Shown: in pieces, positions 1 to 7,425 of the stretch | Layout: every line of letters begins with the position of its first letter | How positions within the stretch are numbered: position 1 is the stretch's first letter | Source: an uncultured Pseudomonadota bacterium | Lineage (GTDB): Bacteria > Bdellovibrionota_B > Oligoflexia > Oligoflexales > CAIYRB01 | Direction: 5' to 3' | Length of the DNA stretch: 40,795 nucleotides | NCBI GenBank assembly: GCA_903928445.1 | Contig: CAIYRB010000112.1 | Span: 1 to 40,795 of the forward strand | Translations under genes and position numbers: made by a program | The notes under the pieces: model-generated | What the model saw: only the letters and a program-made list of their open reading frames with translations | Databases searched by the model: none | Told to the model about the DNA's origin: nothing

Positions 1-27
1 AATTAGACCCTGCCGCAGGGTCTAATT
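1..27. repeat. Perfect hairpin palindrome at window edge
   Basis: Two 12-base arms (AATTAGACCCTG and its exact complement) are separated by the three bases CCG. The motif sits just before two copies of the repeat found at 39 and 68. It resembles the hairpin-forming REP-type elements that RAYT transposases recognise. No transposase is visible here, so that link is inference. It could also serve as a bidirectional terminator, but no T tract follows. Confidence 0.6.
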
Positions 28-31
28 ATTA

Positions 32-92
32 CAGGGACTTACCGGAAGTGACTGACCCCCAACGGCCTTACCGGAAGTGACTGACCCCCAAC
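32..92 (+). repeat. Two tandem copies of a REP-like repeat
   Basis: A unit starting TTACCGGAAGTGACTGACCC and running on through two further C and AAC occurs at 39-63 and again at 68-92, separated by GGCC. Bases 32-60 of the first copy also match, inverted and with one mismatch in 29, the segment 1497-1525 at the end of the transporter gene. The same unit recurs in direct orientation at 1568. The spacing and mixed orientation fit dispersed REP/BIME-like elements. Confidence 0.75.
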
Positions 93-113
93 CTGCTAAC
101 AGGAGCACATCAC

Positions 114-1538
114 ATGACAACCCAGGTACTAGACTTATCGAGGAAGGACGCGGACCCGGTGTCCCTCGAGTCCACGCATAACATTTGGGCCATCATTGGC
201 GCCTCGTCGGCGGGAACCCTCATCGAGTGGTACGACTTCTATATCTTTGGCAGCCTCGCCACCATCATTTCGACCCAATTCTTCCCAAAAGGCAACGATA
301 CGGTGGCCCTGCTCTCGACCCTCGCCACCTTCGCGACTGGGTTTGTGGTTCGGCCATTTGGCGCACTGTTCTTTGGTAGGATCGGAGATCTACTCGGGCG
401 CAAGGTCGCCTTTCTCACCACCTTGCTGGTCATGGGTTGCTCAACCGCTCTGATCGGGCTGCTGCCCAGCTACGAAACGATCGGTATCTTGGCCCCTGCC
501 TTGCTACTAGTTCTCAGATTGCTGCAGGGCCTGGCGCTCGGCGGCGAATACGGCGGCGCGGCGACCTACGTTGCTGAGCACTCCCCAGATCATAAGCGCG
601 GCTACTACACTAGCTTCATCCAGACGACAGCGACCCTCGGCCTGCTTTGCTCCATCGGAGTCATCGTCAGCACCAGACTGTATCTGGGCGAGGATACCTT
701 CAAAGCCTGGGGGTGGCGCCTCCCTTTTCTGCTGTCGATCCTGCTGGTGGTCTTCTCTTATTTCGTGCGGCGGCGCATGTCTGAGTCGCCCCTGTTTCAA
801 CAACTCAAAGCAAGCGGTCGCACCTCACGGACACCCATCCGAGACGCGTTTGGGAACCGTGAGAACCGTCGTTGGGCACTGCTGGCACTTTTCGGCGCAA
901 CGGCCGGGCAGGGAGTGATTTGGTACACGGGCCAATTCTATGCGTTGTACTTTCTGCAGACGGTGCTCAAAGTTAATTTCCTCACGTCGAACTACATCGT
1001 CGCCGCGGCGCTCGTCCTGGCGACGCCATTTTTTATCGTGTTCGGCATGCTTTCTGACCGCATCGGACGCAAGAAGATCATGATGACTGGAATGGCCCTT
1101 GCGGCGCTCGCCTATGTCCCCATATTCCACGGCATCGTTGCTGCTAGCGGCTTCGACCCGGCTCAGCCCAATGTCTCCCCGGCTAATCCCCATGTCGTCG
1201 TGCTGATCGGCTTGGTCTTTCTGCTCGTGATGCTCGTGACGATGGTCTATGGCCCGATTGCCGCGTTCCTAGTTGAGCTGTTCCCAACCCACGTGCGCTA
1301 CACCTCGATGTCATTGCCGTACCATATCGGTAACGGCGTATTTGGCGGTCTCGTGCCGCTCATAGGCACCGCTCTGGTCGCCGAGACTGGGAATCTGTAC
1401 GCCGGACTTACCTATCCGATTGCCGTGGCCACGATCACGCTGCTGATCGGAATGCGATACTTGAAAGAGACCAACCATCACCGGATCGACAGCCAAGGGG
1501 GTCAGTCACTTCCGGCAAGTCCCTGCAACGATGATTGA
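114..1538 (+). CDS. MFS transporter, metabolite:H+ symporter (MHS) type
   Basis: This 474-residue inner-membrane carrier probably moves a small organic acid or osmolyte with protons. The first helix carries the MHS signature LIEWYDFYIFGSLA. The loop motif GRIGDLLGRK follows helix 2, and SDRIGRKK marks the start of the second half. About twelve hydrophobic segments are visible. The ATG is preceded by AGGAG nine bases upstream. REP-like repeats flank the gene on both sides. The last 14 or so residues (from QGGQSLPAS) are encoded by the inverted repeat at 1497-1525, so the natural C-terminus has probably been replaced or extended by the repeat. The substrate cannot be told from sequence; ProP, ShiA and citrate carriers belong to the same family. 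Confidence 0.88.
   Translation: MTTQVLDLSRKDADPVSLESTHNIWAIIGASSAGTLIEWYDFYIFGSLATIISTQFFPKGNDTVALLSTLATFATGFVVRPFGALFFGRIGDLLGRKVAFLTTLLVMGCSTALIGLLPSYETIGILAPALLLVLRLLQGLALGGEYGGAATYVAEHSPDHKRGYYTSFIQTTATLGLLCSIGVIVSTRLYLGEDTFKAWGWRLPFLLSILLVVFSYFVRRRMSESPLFQQLKASGRTSRTPIRDAFGNRENRRWALLALFGATAGQGVIWYTGQFYALYFLQTVLKVNFLTSNYIVAAALVLATPFFIVFGMLSDRIGRKKIMMTGMALAALAYVPIFHGIVAASGFDPAQPNVSPANPHVVVLIGLVFLLVMLVTMVYGPIAAFLVELFPTHVRYTSMSLPYHIGNGVFGGLVPLIGTALVAETGNLYAGLTYPIAVATITLLIGMRYLKETNHHRIDSQGGQSLPASPCNDD
1497..1525 (-). repeat. Inverted copy of the REP-like repeat inside the MFS 3' end
   Basis: The reverse complement of this segment matches 32-60 at 28 of 29 positions. It lies inside the reading frame of the transporter and supplies its final residues. 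Together with the copies at 39, 68 and 1568 it brackets the transporter gene. Confidence 0.75.
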
Positions 1539-1893
1539 CTGCTTCGTCTTCTATTTATGACAGGTGGTTACCGGAAGTGACTGACCCCCAACGGCCCCCT
1601 CACGGGACAGTGTGAAAAGTCGACAAGCCTAAGTATTTTAGGTGAAATGGAGTTTTCGTACAGGCTGTTATTCCACGAAATGAGCAGGTTGCCGCATTGC
1701 TTGGGTCAAGAGGCCGCGATTGGGAGCTTCAGCAGCCCCACGGCATCAGATGATTTAAAATTGGGGAACAAATGGGTAAATACGCTTGCTTTGGTCCGAA
1801 CAAGGGTTATAATATTGGTATCTTATGCCGAGATAACAGAACACTTCCTGAATTGGGGAGTGTAGTGATTAATGGGTAATAAACAGGGAAGTC
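1539..1893. other. Gene-free interval between transporter and Fic gene
   Basis: It holds one more direct copy of the REP-like repeat (1568-1596, including the trailing GGCC) and a sigma70-like promoter (1786-1813). An open frame of 72 codons crosses the middle, but it has no ribosome binding site or recognisable product. The interval is more AT-rich than its neighbours. Confidence 0.6.
1786..1813 (+). promoter_or_regulatory. Candidate sigma70 promoter for the Fic gene
   Basis: A TTGCTT -35 box (1786-1791) is followed after 16 bases by a perfect TATAAT -10 box (1808-1813). The predicted start near 1820 gives a leader of about 75 bases before the Fic ATG, which is preceded by CAGGGA. Confidence 0.6.
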
Positions 1894-2934
1894 ATGAATT
1901 CCTTCCTGCCTAGCAAGGTACGATCTCTCACCTTTGCGCCGCCCACTGTGTGGTTCCTATCGCAGTGCGCCGAAGCACGAGGCATGCAGAAAATGTGGCA
2001 GACGATCCGCCCCGATATTATGGCGAGTCTGCGTGAGTCGGCGATCATCCAGAGCGCAGAGTCGTCCAACCGCATTGAGGGGGTTGAAGTTGCGCGTGAT
2101 CGGCTATCGCCGCTCGTATTGGGGCGGGTTAAGCCGCGCGATCGTCCTGAAGAGGAGATCGTCGGTTACCGCACGGCGCTCGATTTCATTCACGCAAATT
2201 ATTCTCAGGTTAAAATCGCTCCGCCTCTCATCAAAAAGCTACATGAGCTATGTCAAGGCGGGATGTCCGGCGATGCTGGCCAATGGAAAGCTCGCGACAA
2301 TGACGTGATTGAAATTCTGCCAAATGGTGAGCGCTTGATTCGGTTCATCCCAGTCCCTGCGGCTCAGGTTGCAGAATTCACCGATCAGCTATGTACCGGG
2401 TACCGGGATGTGGTGCAAAACAATGTCCTTCCTGACCTCATCGCGGTCGCAGGCTTTGTCTTCGATTTTCTGTGTATCCATCCGTTTCGTGATGGCAACG
2501 GACGTGTCTCGCGACTGCTAACTCTGCTGCTGCTCTACCAGCATGGTTATGACGTCGGCCGCTACATCAGCATTGAACGGATCATTGAGTCAACAAAAGA
2601 GGACTACTATCGTACACTAAAGGATTCATCGCAGGGGTGGTTTGAAGCGCAGCACGACCTGTTACCGTGGTGGAACTATTTTCTCTCCACGATCAAGGCT
2701 TCGTATCAGGAGCTTAAAGATCGTGTGGAATTGGCCCCGGCAAACGATACGATGAGCTCGCTCATCAGACAGACGATTGGGGCGCTAGTTGTTCCGTTCA
2801 CCATCAGCGATATTTGCCGGATTCATCCGAGTATCGATCGGGAGCTCATCAAGAAGGTTCTGCACGCCATGAAGATCGAAGGGCTGCTGCTCCCAATCGG
2901 TAAAGGCCGTGCGGCTAAGTGGCAAAACCTCTAA
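1894..2934 (+). CDS. Fic family protein (predicted AMPylator), class II, with C-terminal winged helix
   Basis: Fic enzymes usually transfer AMP from ATP to a hydroxyl on a target protein. Residues 196-207 carry the complete catalytic motif HPFRDGNGRVSR, with the essential His first. Upstream, S58 to G63 (SNRIEG) matches the inhibitory helix motif [S/T]xxxE[G/N], whose Glu blocks ATP binding. Its N-terminal position defines class II. The last 60 residues look like a winged-helix DNA-binding domain (TISDICRI ... KVLHAMKIEGLLLP), as in many stand-alone Fic regulators. The length (346 residues) is typical. It is a single gene convergent with the helicase, 22 bases away. No separate antitoxin gene is adjacent, which fits an autoinhibited protein. 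The target is unknown. Confidence 0.9.
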   Translation: MNSFLPSKVRSLTFAPPTVWFLSQCAEARGMQKMWQTIRPDIMASLRESAIIQSAESSNRIEGVEVARDRLSPLVLGRVKPRDRPEEEIVGYRTALDFIHANYSQVKIAPPLIKKLHELCQGGMSGDAGQWKARDNDVIEILPNGERLIRFIPVPAAQVAEFTDQLCTGYRDVVQNNVLPDLIAVAGFVFDFLCIHPFRDGNGRVSRLLTLLLLYQHGYDVGRYISIERIIESTKEDYYRTLKDSSQGWFEAQHDLLPWWNYFLSTIKASYQELKDRVELAPANDTMSSLIRQTIGALVVPFTISDICRIHPSIDRELIKKVLHAMKIEGLLLPIGKGRAAKWQNL

Positions 2935-2956
2935 ACAAAAACCACCGACCCCCACA

Positions 2957-5566
2957 CTATCCGCGCAGCGACCGCTCCACAAAGGCATTGACCGACTCGC
3001 GGCAGATCTCGCACTCCTCGATCCGCGTAAAGACCTCCGGATAGCGATATGCCAACCACGCATAGACCGTCAGCGTCTTTAAATAATCCTCGGCATCGCG
3101 CAGCTCCAGTTGGCTGCGCGCTCCGTCCCGCTCGAAGTGCCGCGACGCCCCAAAGAGGTCGTCGAGATCTTCGTAGCCGTCGTCTGGATTGTTGGGATCA
3201 CGAAAGGCCGGCAACATGCGATTGAGGAACCAATGCACCACCGTCTCGTTGCGAACGGCAACGGGAGCCGAGGCAATCGTCAAACGCTCGGTGACGTCGA
3301 GAAAGGGTAAGCGCTCATCGACAAAAGTCGAAAGATAGGACAGATCGTCGATATTCGAGCGGGCAAAGCGTTCATCGGAAAACTCAATGGCGCGGTCGAA
3401 GAAGGTCAAGATACGCTCCAGCGACGTCGTGCCGAGCACATCGCTGATGATGCGAATATGGTTGCGGCCTGGCGACACATAGAACGGCGGTCGCAAGGTC
3501 TCAGGAGTGCACTTGAGGGCTGAACGAATCAGCTCCAGGCTTTTGGCATTCAATGCATTAACGACGCCAAACTGGGCAAAGCCGTAGCGTCCGGCGCGGC
3601 CGCCGATCTGGCGAATGTCGGATACGGACAGCTCGCACACCTCTTCGCCGTTAAACTTCTCGGTGGTGTAAAACAGCACCTCTTTGATCGGCAGGTTAAG
3701 CCCCATAGCGATCGCATCGGTCGCAACCAAGATCTCTGCCTCGCCACTGCGAAAGCGCCGCGCCTCTTCGCGGCGGACCTGCGGGCTGAGGTTGCCGTAA
3801 ACAACCGCGACCTTTAGCTCGGAATTTTCTTGGATGGTCGTCTTGATGCGCAGGACGTCGCGCCGCGAGAAACAGACGATGGCGGTCCCAGGGCGGATCT
3901 CCCGTAGACGCATCGGCGCATCGGCGACACGTAGCTCGTTGTAGCGCTCACAGACATGGACAGTCAGTTCCTCACCGAGATAGGCGGCGAGGTCCTTGAC
4001 GAGTTCGACGCAGTCAGGCGAGCCAGTCATGATCACTTTGGGTGACGGCGCACCGACCACGGCTGCGAGCCAAGCCCAGCCACGGCGCTCGTCGGCCAGC
4101 ATCTGCACCTCATCGATGACGACCGCGTCGATCAGGGCTTCCAGGTTGAGCATCTCAATGGTCGAGCTAATAAAGCGCGCATCGGGCTTGATGTCGCGCT
4201 CTTCGCCGGTGATAAATGAAGTCGGTTTACCGCGCTTTTCAAGCTCTTCTTGACCCTCCAGTGCCAAGAGGCGCAGCGGCGCCAAGTAAGCGCCGGAATT
4301 CGACTCGGCAAGGGCATTGAGCGAGCGCCAGGTTTTGCCGCTGTTGGTCGGTCCCACGTACAAGATCAGCTGACGCTTGAGCGACCGTGCCAGAGGATAG
4401 TAGCTAGCGACGTCCGCATAAGCCGAGCGCTGCTCGTTCAGCTTGATGACGTCCTCTTGGTACTTCGCCTCGCGAGCGCGCTCCTCGACGGCGACCAGGG
4501 CGCTCTTGGCGCGGCGCTTCTTTAGGGCTTTGTTGAGCGCACCATAATAAGGCGCGACGGTGGCCGCGATATCGCTGTCGCTAATGCGCTCGATATGCGG
4601 CAGGTCTTTGATGCGTCGACTTAGCTCGCGGATCTGATCGGCGACACGTCCAACCAGGACTTTGCGCGAGCTAAGCAGCAGCGCATCCAGCGCCTCCTGA
4701 AAACCGGCCTCGGAGACGTCAATCAAGCGATCGATCGAGCGCTGGTCGAGGGCCCGTTCGATGTTCAGCTCGAGATCCAGGGTGACCGTCAGAAAGGGCA
4801 GCGACTCACGGTAAGAGCTATGCAGATTCTTCCCGCTCAGGCGCGCCGCGGACAGGCGTTTGAGTCGCGAGGTGAGAAAGTCTTGGCGCGCTTTGGAGAT
4901 CGCATGCTGCAGATCCTTGTGCCGCTTGCGGGCCGAAGCCGTCGCCTCCGCAGCCGCCATCACCGGGGGGAAGTTGAGATAATCACGACGGACGTCTTCC
5001 TCACCGCCGACCCAGCGCACCTCGTCTGGACGCATCACCAGGTCGGTCAGGGCCTGCAGCGCACCTTGTGCCTGCATCAAGGACTGCCGCGTGCGTGCTG
5101 CAAGACCGGCTCTCAGGGGGGTAAGCCAGGCCTCGGCGTCGGCGGCGTTTTTCAGCTCGGGCTTGGCGAATTCCTGCGCCCGGTAGGTGTGGGTTGACTC
5201 GGCATGGAGCTGCAGGTCGACCCCACGGTCGCTATAGGCCAGCTCGTCGCGGACGATAAAAGCCTCGACCCCAGCTTCCAGCTGGAGCTTTTTGATCAGG
5301 CCGCGGTGGCGCTTAAGAAATGGCTGGATGACGTCGGCGGCCTTCGCTTGACCCTTACCGCCAGTAGCTGGCGCCCCTCCCTGGCGATCTGGGCGCCGCG
5401 CTCCGCGCCCAGGCTGAGGGCTCGAGCTAGCGGCGCGGGCAGACGGCACCGAGGCGGTTGCAACGCCTGCACCGGGCGCCAAACGCGGCGCAAAGCTTGC
5501 CTTAAACCGAGCTAACAGCCCAGAAAACCATGAACTTATTGAACGATTACTGCGCGGGTCCGACAA
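2957..5566 (-). CDS. Suv3-like superfamily 2 RNA/DNA helicase with long N-terminal extension
   Basis: An 869-residue protein. The motor starts near residue 400 with Walker A GPTNSGKTW, followed by DEVQML (motif II, about residue 483), YGNLSPQVRREE, ATDAIAMGLNLP and QIGGRAGRYG (motif VI, about residue 652). These are signatures of Suv3, the helicase of the mitochondrial RNA degradosome, which also occurs in some bacteria. Residues 1-75 are low-complexity and Ala/Pro/Gly-rich. Residues 80-395 are charged and helical and I cannot assign them to a known domain. The start is a TTG preceded by GAGGTG five bases upstream. RNA unwinding in decay or ribosome-related processing is the likely role, by family analogy. 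No partner exonuclease lies next to it. Confidence 0.85.
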   Translation of the reverse strand: MSDPRSNRSISSWFSGLLARFKASFAPRLAPGAGVATASVPSARAASSSPQPGRGARRPDRQGGAPATGGKGQAKAADVIQPFLKRHRGLIKKLQLEAGVEAFIVRDELAYSDRGVDLQLHAESTHTYRAQEFAKPELKNAADAEAWLTPLRAGLAARTRQSLMQAQGALQALTDLVMRPDEVRWVGGEEDVRRDYLNFPPVMAAAEATASARKRHKDLQHAISKARQDFLTSRLKRLSAARLSGKNLHSSYRESLPFLTVTLDLELNIERALDQRSIDRLIDVSEAGFQEALDALLLSSRKVLVGRVADQIRELSRRIKDLPHIERISDSDIAATVAPYYGALNKALKKRRAKSALVAVEERAREAKYQEDVIKLNEQRSAYADVASYYPLARSLKRQLILYVGPTNSGKTWRSLNALAESNSGAYLAPLRLLALEGQEELEKRGKPTSFITGEERDIKPDARFISSTIEMLNLEALIDAVVIDEVQMLADERRGWAWLAAVVGAPSPKVIMTGSPDCVELVKDLAAYLGEELTVHVCERYNELRVADAPMRLREIRPGTAIVCFSRRDVLRIKTTIQENSELKVAVVYGNLSPQVRREEARRFRSGEAEILVATDAIAMGLNLPIKEVLFYTTEKFNGEEVCELSVSDIRQIGGRAGRYGFAQFGVVNALNAKSLELIRSALKCTPETLRPPFYVSPGRNHIRIISDVLGTTSLERILTFFDRAIEFSDERFARSNIDDLSYLSTFVDERLPFLDVTERLTIASAPVAVRNETVVHWFLNRMLPAFRDPNNPDDGYEDLDDLFGASRHFERDGARSQLELRDAEDYLKTLTVYAWLAYRYPEVFTRIEECEICRESVNAFVERSLRG

Positions 5567-5723
5567 CCTGACACCTCACCGTGGGATGGAATAGAGAAAA
5601 CGCGCGAGCATGCTGAAGCGGGTGGATGCGCGGATCAAGGGCCCTCAGTATAGGGATTTTCTCCTTGACGCGCCATATGGATTAAGGTGGGGCAACGATT
5701 TGTCGGCCGCTGACCTATTCAGC

Positions 5724-6080
5724 CTACTTCAGAACCGCAGCGTCATGATCCAAGCGCAAGGTGACAGGGACCGACTTGACGGCGTAAGCAGCCGCAATTC
5801 CACGGTCCAGGTAGCAGGGCATCGTCACGCCAAAGTGTTTGATCACGTGCTCGGCGGCCTCCCGGGTGTCGAAGGTAGCGATCAGGACCGTCCCAGGCGC
5901 CGGGGTTTGCCGCAGATGCACCACGCATTCCCCACACCATGAGGCAAAAAACACTACGGGAGTGACCTGACGCGTGGCTGCAAGGCGCTTCAGTCCGGCC
6001 ACGTCCAGGTCCGCACAGGCGGCCTGGGCAAAGCCTGGCGCTGCCAGCCAACTTAACATCCATACGAAGATCTTCAGCAT
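5724..6080 (-). CDS. Exported thioredoxin-like protein with CGEC active site
   Basis: A 118-residue protein with an N-terminal signal peptide ending near AQA, then a compact thioredoxin fold. The active-site segment is FFASWCGEC (C49, C52), where ordinary thioredoxins have WCGPC. The cis-proline region reads KSVPVT. It is probably periplasmic and takes part in thiol/disulfide exchange. The ATG start is chosen because GAGG lies five bases upstream; a GTG two codons earlier (6086) is possible. It is the last gene of a three-gene minus-strand cluster with the YtkA/FixH-like and peroxiredoxin-like genes, each separated by 40 bases. The Pro-to-Glu change in the CxxC loop should alter redox potential, but the direction cannot be deduced. 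Confidence 0.75.
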   Translation of the reverse strand: MLKIFVWMLSWLAAPGFAQAACADLDVAGLKRLAATRQVTPVVFFASWCGECVVHLRQTPAPGTVLIATFDTREAAEHVIKHFGVTMPCYLDRGIAAAYAVKSVPVTLRLDHDAAVLK

Positions 6081-6120
6081 CCACACCTCAGCGGGCCGGG
6101 CGCCTCACGTTCTTCACGCC

Positions 6121-6504
6121 TTAATCGTGGACCGACACCGCCACCGTCGCCACGTCACCATCAGCGTAGCGCACCCGGATCTCCCAGTCACCGGACATGA
6201 TGAAGTCGATACGGTCGATCTGCGTGCAGTTACCGTCTAGCCGCACCAATTGCGTCGGCGCGCTGCCGTGGCCCATGTCCGGCATCCACAGTTTCGCCTC
6301 AACGACCTCGCCACCCGGCGTGCTGCATAGCGACGCGCTCGTGGTCGCCGTCGAGACGGCAGGGGCGTCCACCATAAATCGCAAAGCACGGTGCCGCTGC
6401 GAGGTCGCGGTGATCAATGTGGCACTGGCCTCAGCCGTCGGCACCAGCGCTGCGGTCCCAACCAAACCAAGCATCACGGCGAGCACCCGAGATCCAACAC
6501 GCAT
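6121..6504 (-). CDS. Exported YtkA/FixH-like domain protein
   Basis: A 127-residue protein with a clear signal peptide (cleavage after AEA). The mature part is a small beta domain containing KLWMPDMGHGS, the hallmark of YtkA/FixH-type domains, followed by a predicted strand-rich C-terminus (WEIRVRYADGDVATVAV). Related domains sit beside copper or cytochrome oxidase assembly genes, and the Met/His motif may bind copper. That role is inference. The ATG is preceded by GAGGAG six bases upstream. The gene lies between two thiol-redox proteins, which supports a shared role in metal or cysteine chemistry outside the cytoplasm. Confidence 0.65.
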   Translation of the reverse strand: MRVGSRVLAVMLGLVGTAALVPTAEASATLITATSQRHRALRFMVDAPAVSTATTSASLCSTPGGEVVEAKLWMPDMGHGSAPTQLVRLDGNCTQIDRIDFIMSGDWEIRVRYADGDVATVAVSVHD

Positions 6505-6544
6505 ACAAACTCCTCAAGAAATAACAGGAAATTTTTGACGGCGC

Positions 6545-7099
6545 TTAGCGACGCCACTTGATATTGCAACCAATGCTTGGCGTTTGCAACGGCGACACCG
6601 GCTCACCTCGCACTATGGCCGTCGCCGCTTGACGTAGATCATGGCCGCTGACAGCGACGCCATTCCCAGGGCGCGCCGCATCAAGCTGCCCACGATAAAC
6701 TAAAAGAAGATTAGCATCGAAGAGAAAGATATCGGGCGTGCAAGCCGCTTGATAGGCGCGTGCGACCTCCTGCGTCGCATCGTAGAGATAGGGAAAGGTG
6801 TAGCCTCGCTGCTTAGATTCCACCGCCATGAGCTCTGGACAATCGGCGGGATAATGCTCGACATCGTTGGAGTTGATGGCCACCACGCCGATGCCTAGTG
6901 CGGCAAAGTCGCGACCGATGCGCGCCAACTCTGCGGCGACATGGATGACAAAGGGGCAGTGATTACAGATAAACAGGACCAAAACGCCGTGATTACCGCA
7001 AATCTCAGCCAACGACCAGAGCCGTCCGGAAGGATCCGGCAGACTAAACGCCGGCGCTGGTGTGCCGAGCGCTAACATATGAGACAAAGTATTAGCCAA
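6545..7099 (-). CDS. Thioredoxin/peroxiredoxin-like protein (PRX_like1 group)
   Basis: A 184-residue AhpC/Redoxin-fold protein. Nearly every feature of the PRX_like1 group is present: MLALGTPAPAFSLPD at the N-terminus, FICNHCPFV (C45, C48) as the CxxC site, NSNDVEHYPAD, YLYDATQEVARAY, CTPDIFLFD, and the C-terminal GCNIKW. It has no signal peptide, so it is cytoplasmic. The start is TTG with AAGGA nine bases upstream. The N-terminus MANTLSHMLALG matches family length better than the internal ATG at 7078. It is first in the cluster with the YtkA/FixH-like and CGEC thioredoxin genes. A reductase or peroxidase role is expected from the family; the substrate is unknown. Confidence 0.82.
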   Translation of the reverse strand: MANTLSHMLALGTPAPAFSLPDPSGRLWSLAEICGNHGVLVLFICNHCPFVIHVAAELARIGRDFAALGIGVVAINSNDVEHYPADCPELMAVESKQRGYTFPYLYDATQEVARAYQAACTPDIFLFDANLLLVYRGQLDAARPGNGVAVSGHDLRQAATAIVRGEPVSPLQTPSIGCNIKWRR

Positions 7100-7142
7100 G
7101 CGTGGTCATCCTTTATAAAGCATGAACCTGCCTTGTCTCATA
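7078..7142. promoter_or_regulatory. Ten-base inverted repeat across the peroxiredoxin-like gene start
   Basis: TATGAGACAA at 7078-7087 is perfectly complementary to TTGTCTCATA at 7133-7142, with 45 bases between. The pair brackets the ribosome binding site and TTG start of the minus-strand gene. In the transcript it could form a long-range stem hiding the start, or it could be a pair of binding half-sites. No regulator is identified. Confidence 0.35.
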
Positions 7143-7425
7143 CCGACATGCTGCGCATCAACGCCCTATTTGTCCCGCTGCGCCAATATCAAGAATCAGG
7201 CTATTTTCCAGCATATGTGTTCCACCTGCGCCGATCGATTCTTAGGAAAAATTTAAGTTCTCAGCGGCAATCCAGCGGACTTCACTGAGATAAGCGTGGA
7301 TTTTGCGTTGTCGCATCGGGTCAGGCCGGTTATACTGGCCCACGAACCAACAATTAACGTGACTTACGCTAGGATTGAGCCCTAGCACTTAGGAGTCGGG
7401 TTGTTGTCCTAGCAAAGGAGAAGCC
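7100..7425. other. Divergent intergenic region
   Basis: It separates the redox operon (leftward) from the M23 peptidase gene (rightward). It contains the right arm of the inverted repeat at 7133, a rightward promoter candidate at 7308-7336, and otherwise no recognisable gene. A 69-codon frame crossing it has no supporting signals. Confidence 0.5.
7308..7336 (+). promoter_or_regulatory. Candidate sigma70 promoter for the M23 peptidase gene
   Basis: TTGTCG (7308-7313) and TATACT (7331-7336) are separated by 17 bases. The expected transcript start near 7343 gives a leader of about 80 bases before the GTG start at 7426. Confidence 0.5.

Noticed and set aside
1647..1865. 72-codon open frame before the Fic gene
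   Set aside because: No ribosome site, no family resemblance, and it overlaps the promoter used for the Fic gene.
5610..5942. 110-codon plus-strand frame
   Set aside because: Antisense to the thioredoxin-like gene, whose motifs are clear; composition is that of a shadow frame.
7079..7288. 69-codon frame in the divergent intergenic region
   Set aside because: It overlaps the regulatory inverted repeat and has no ribosome site or similarity.
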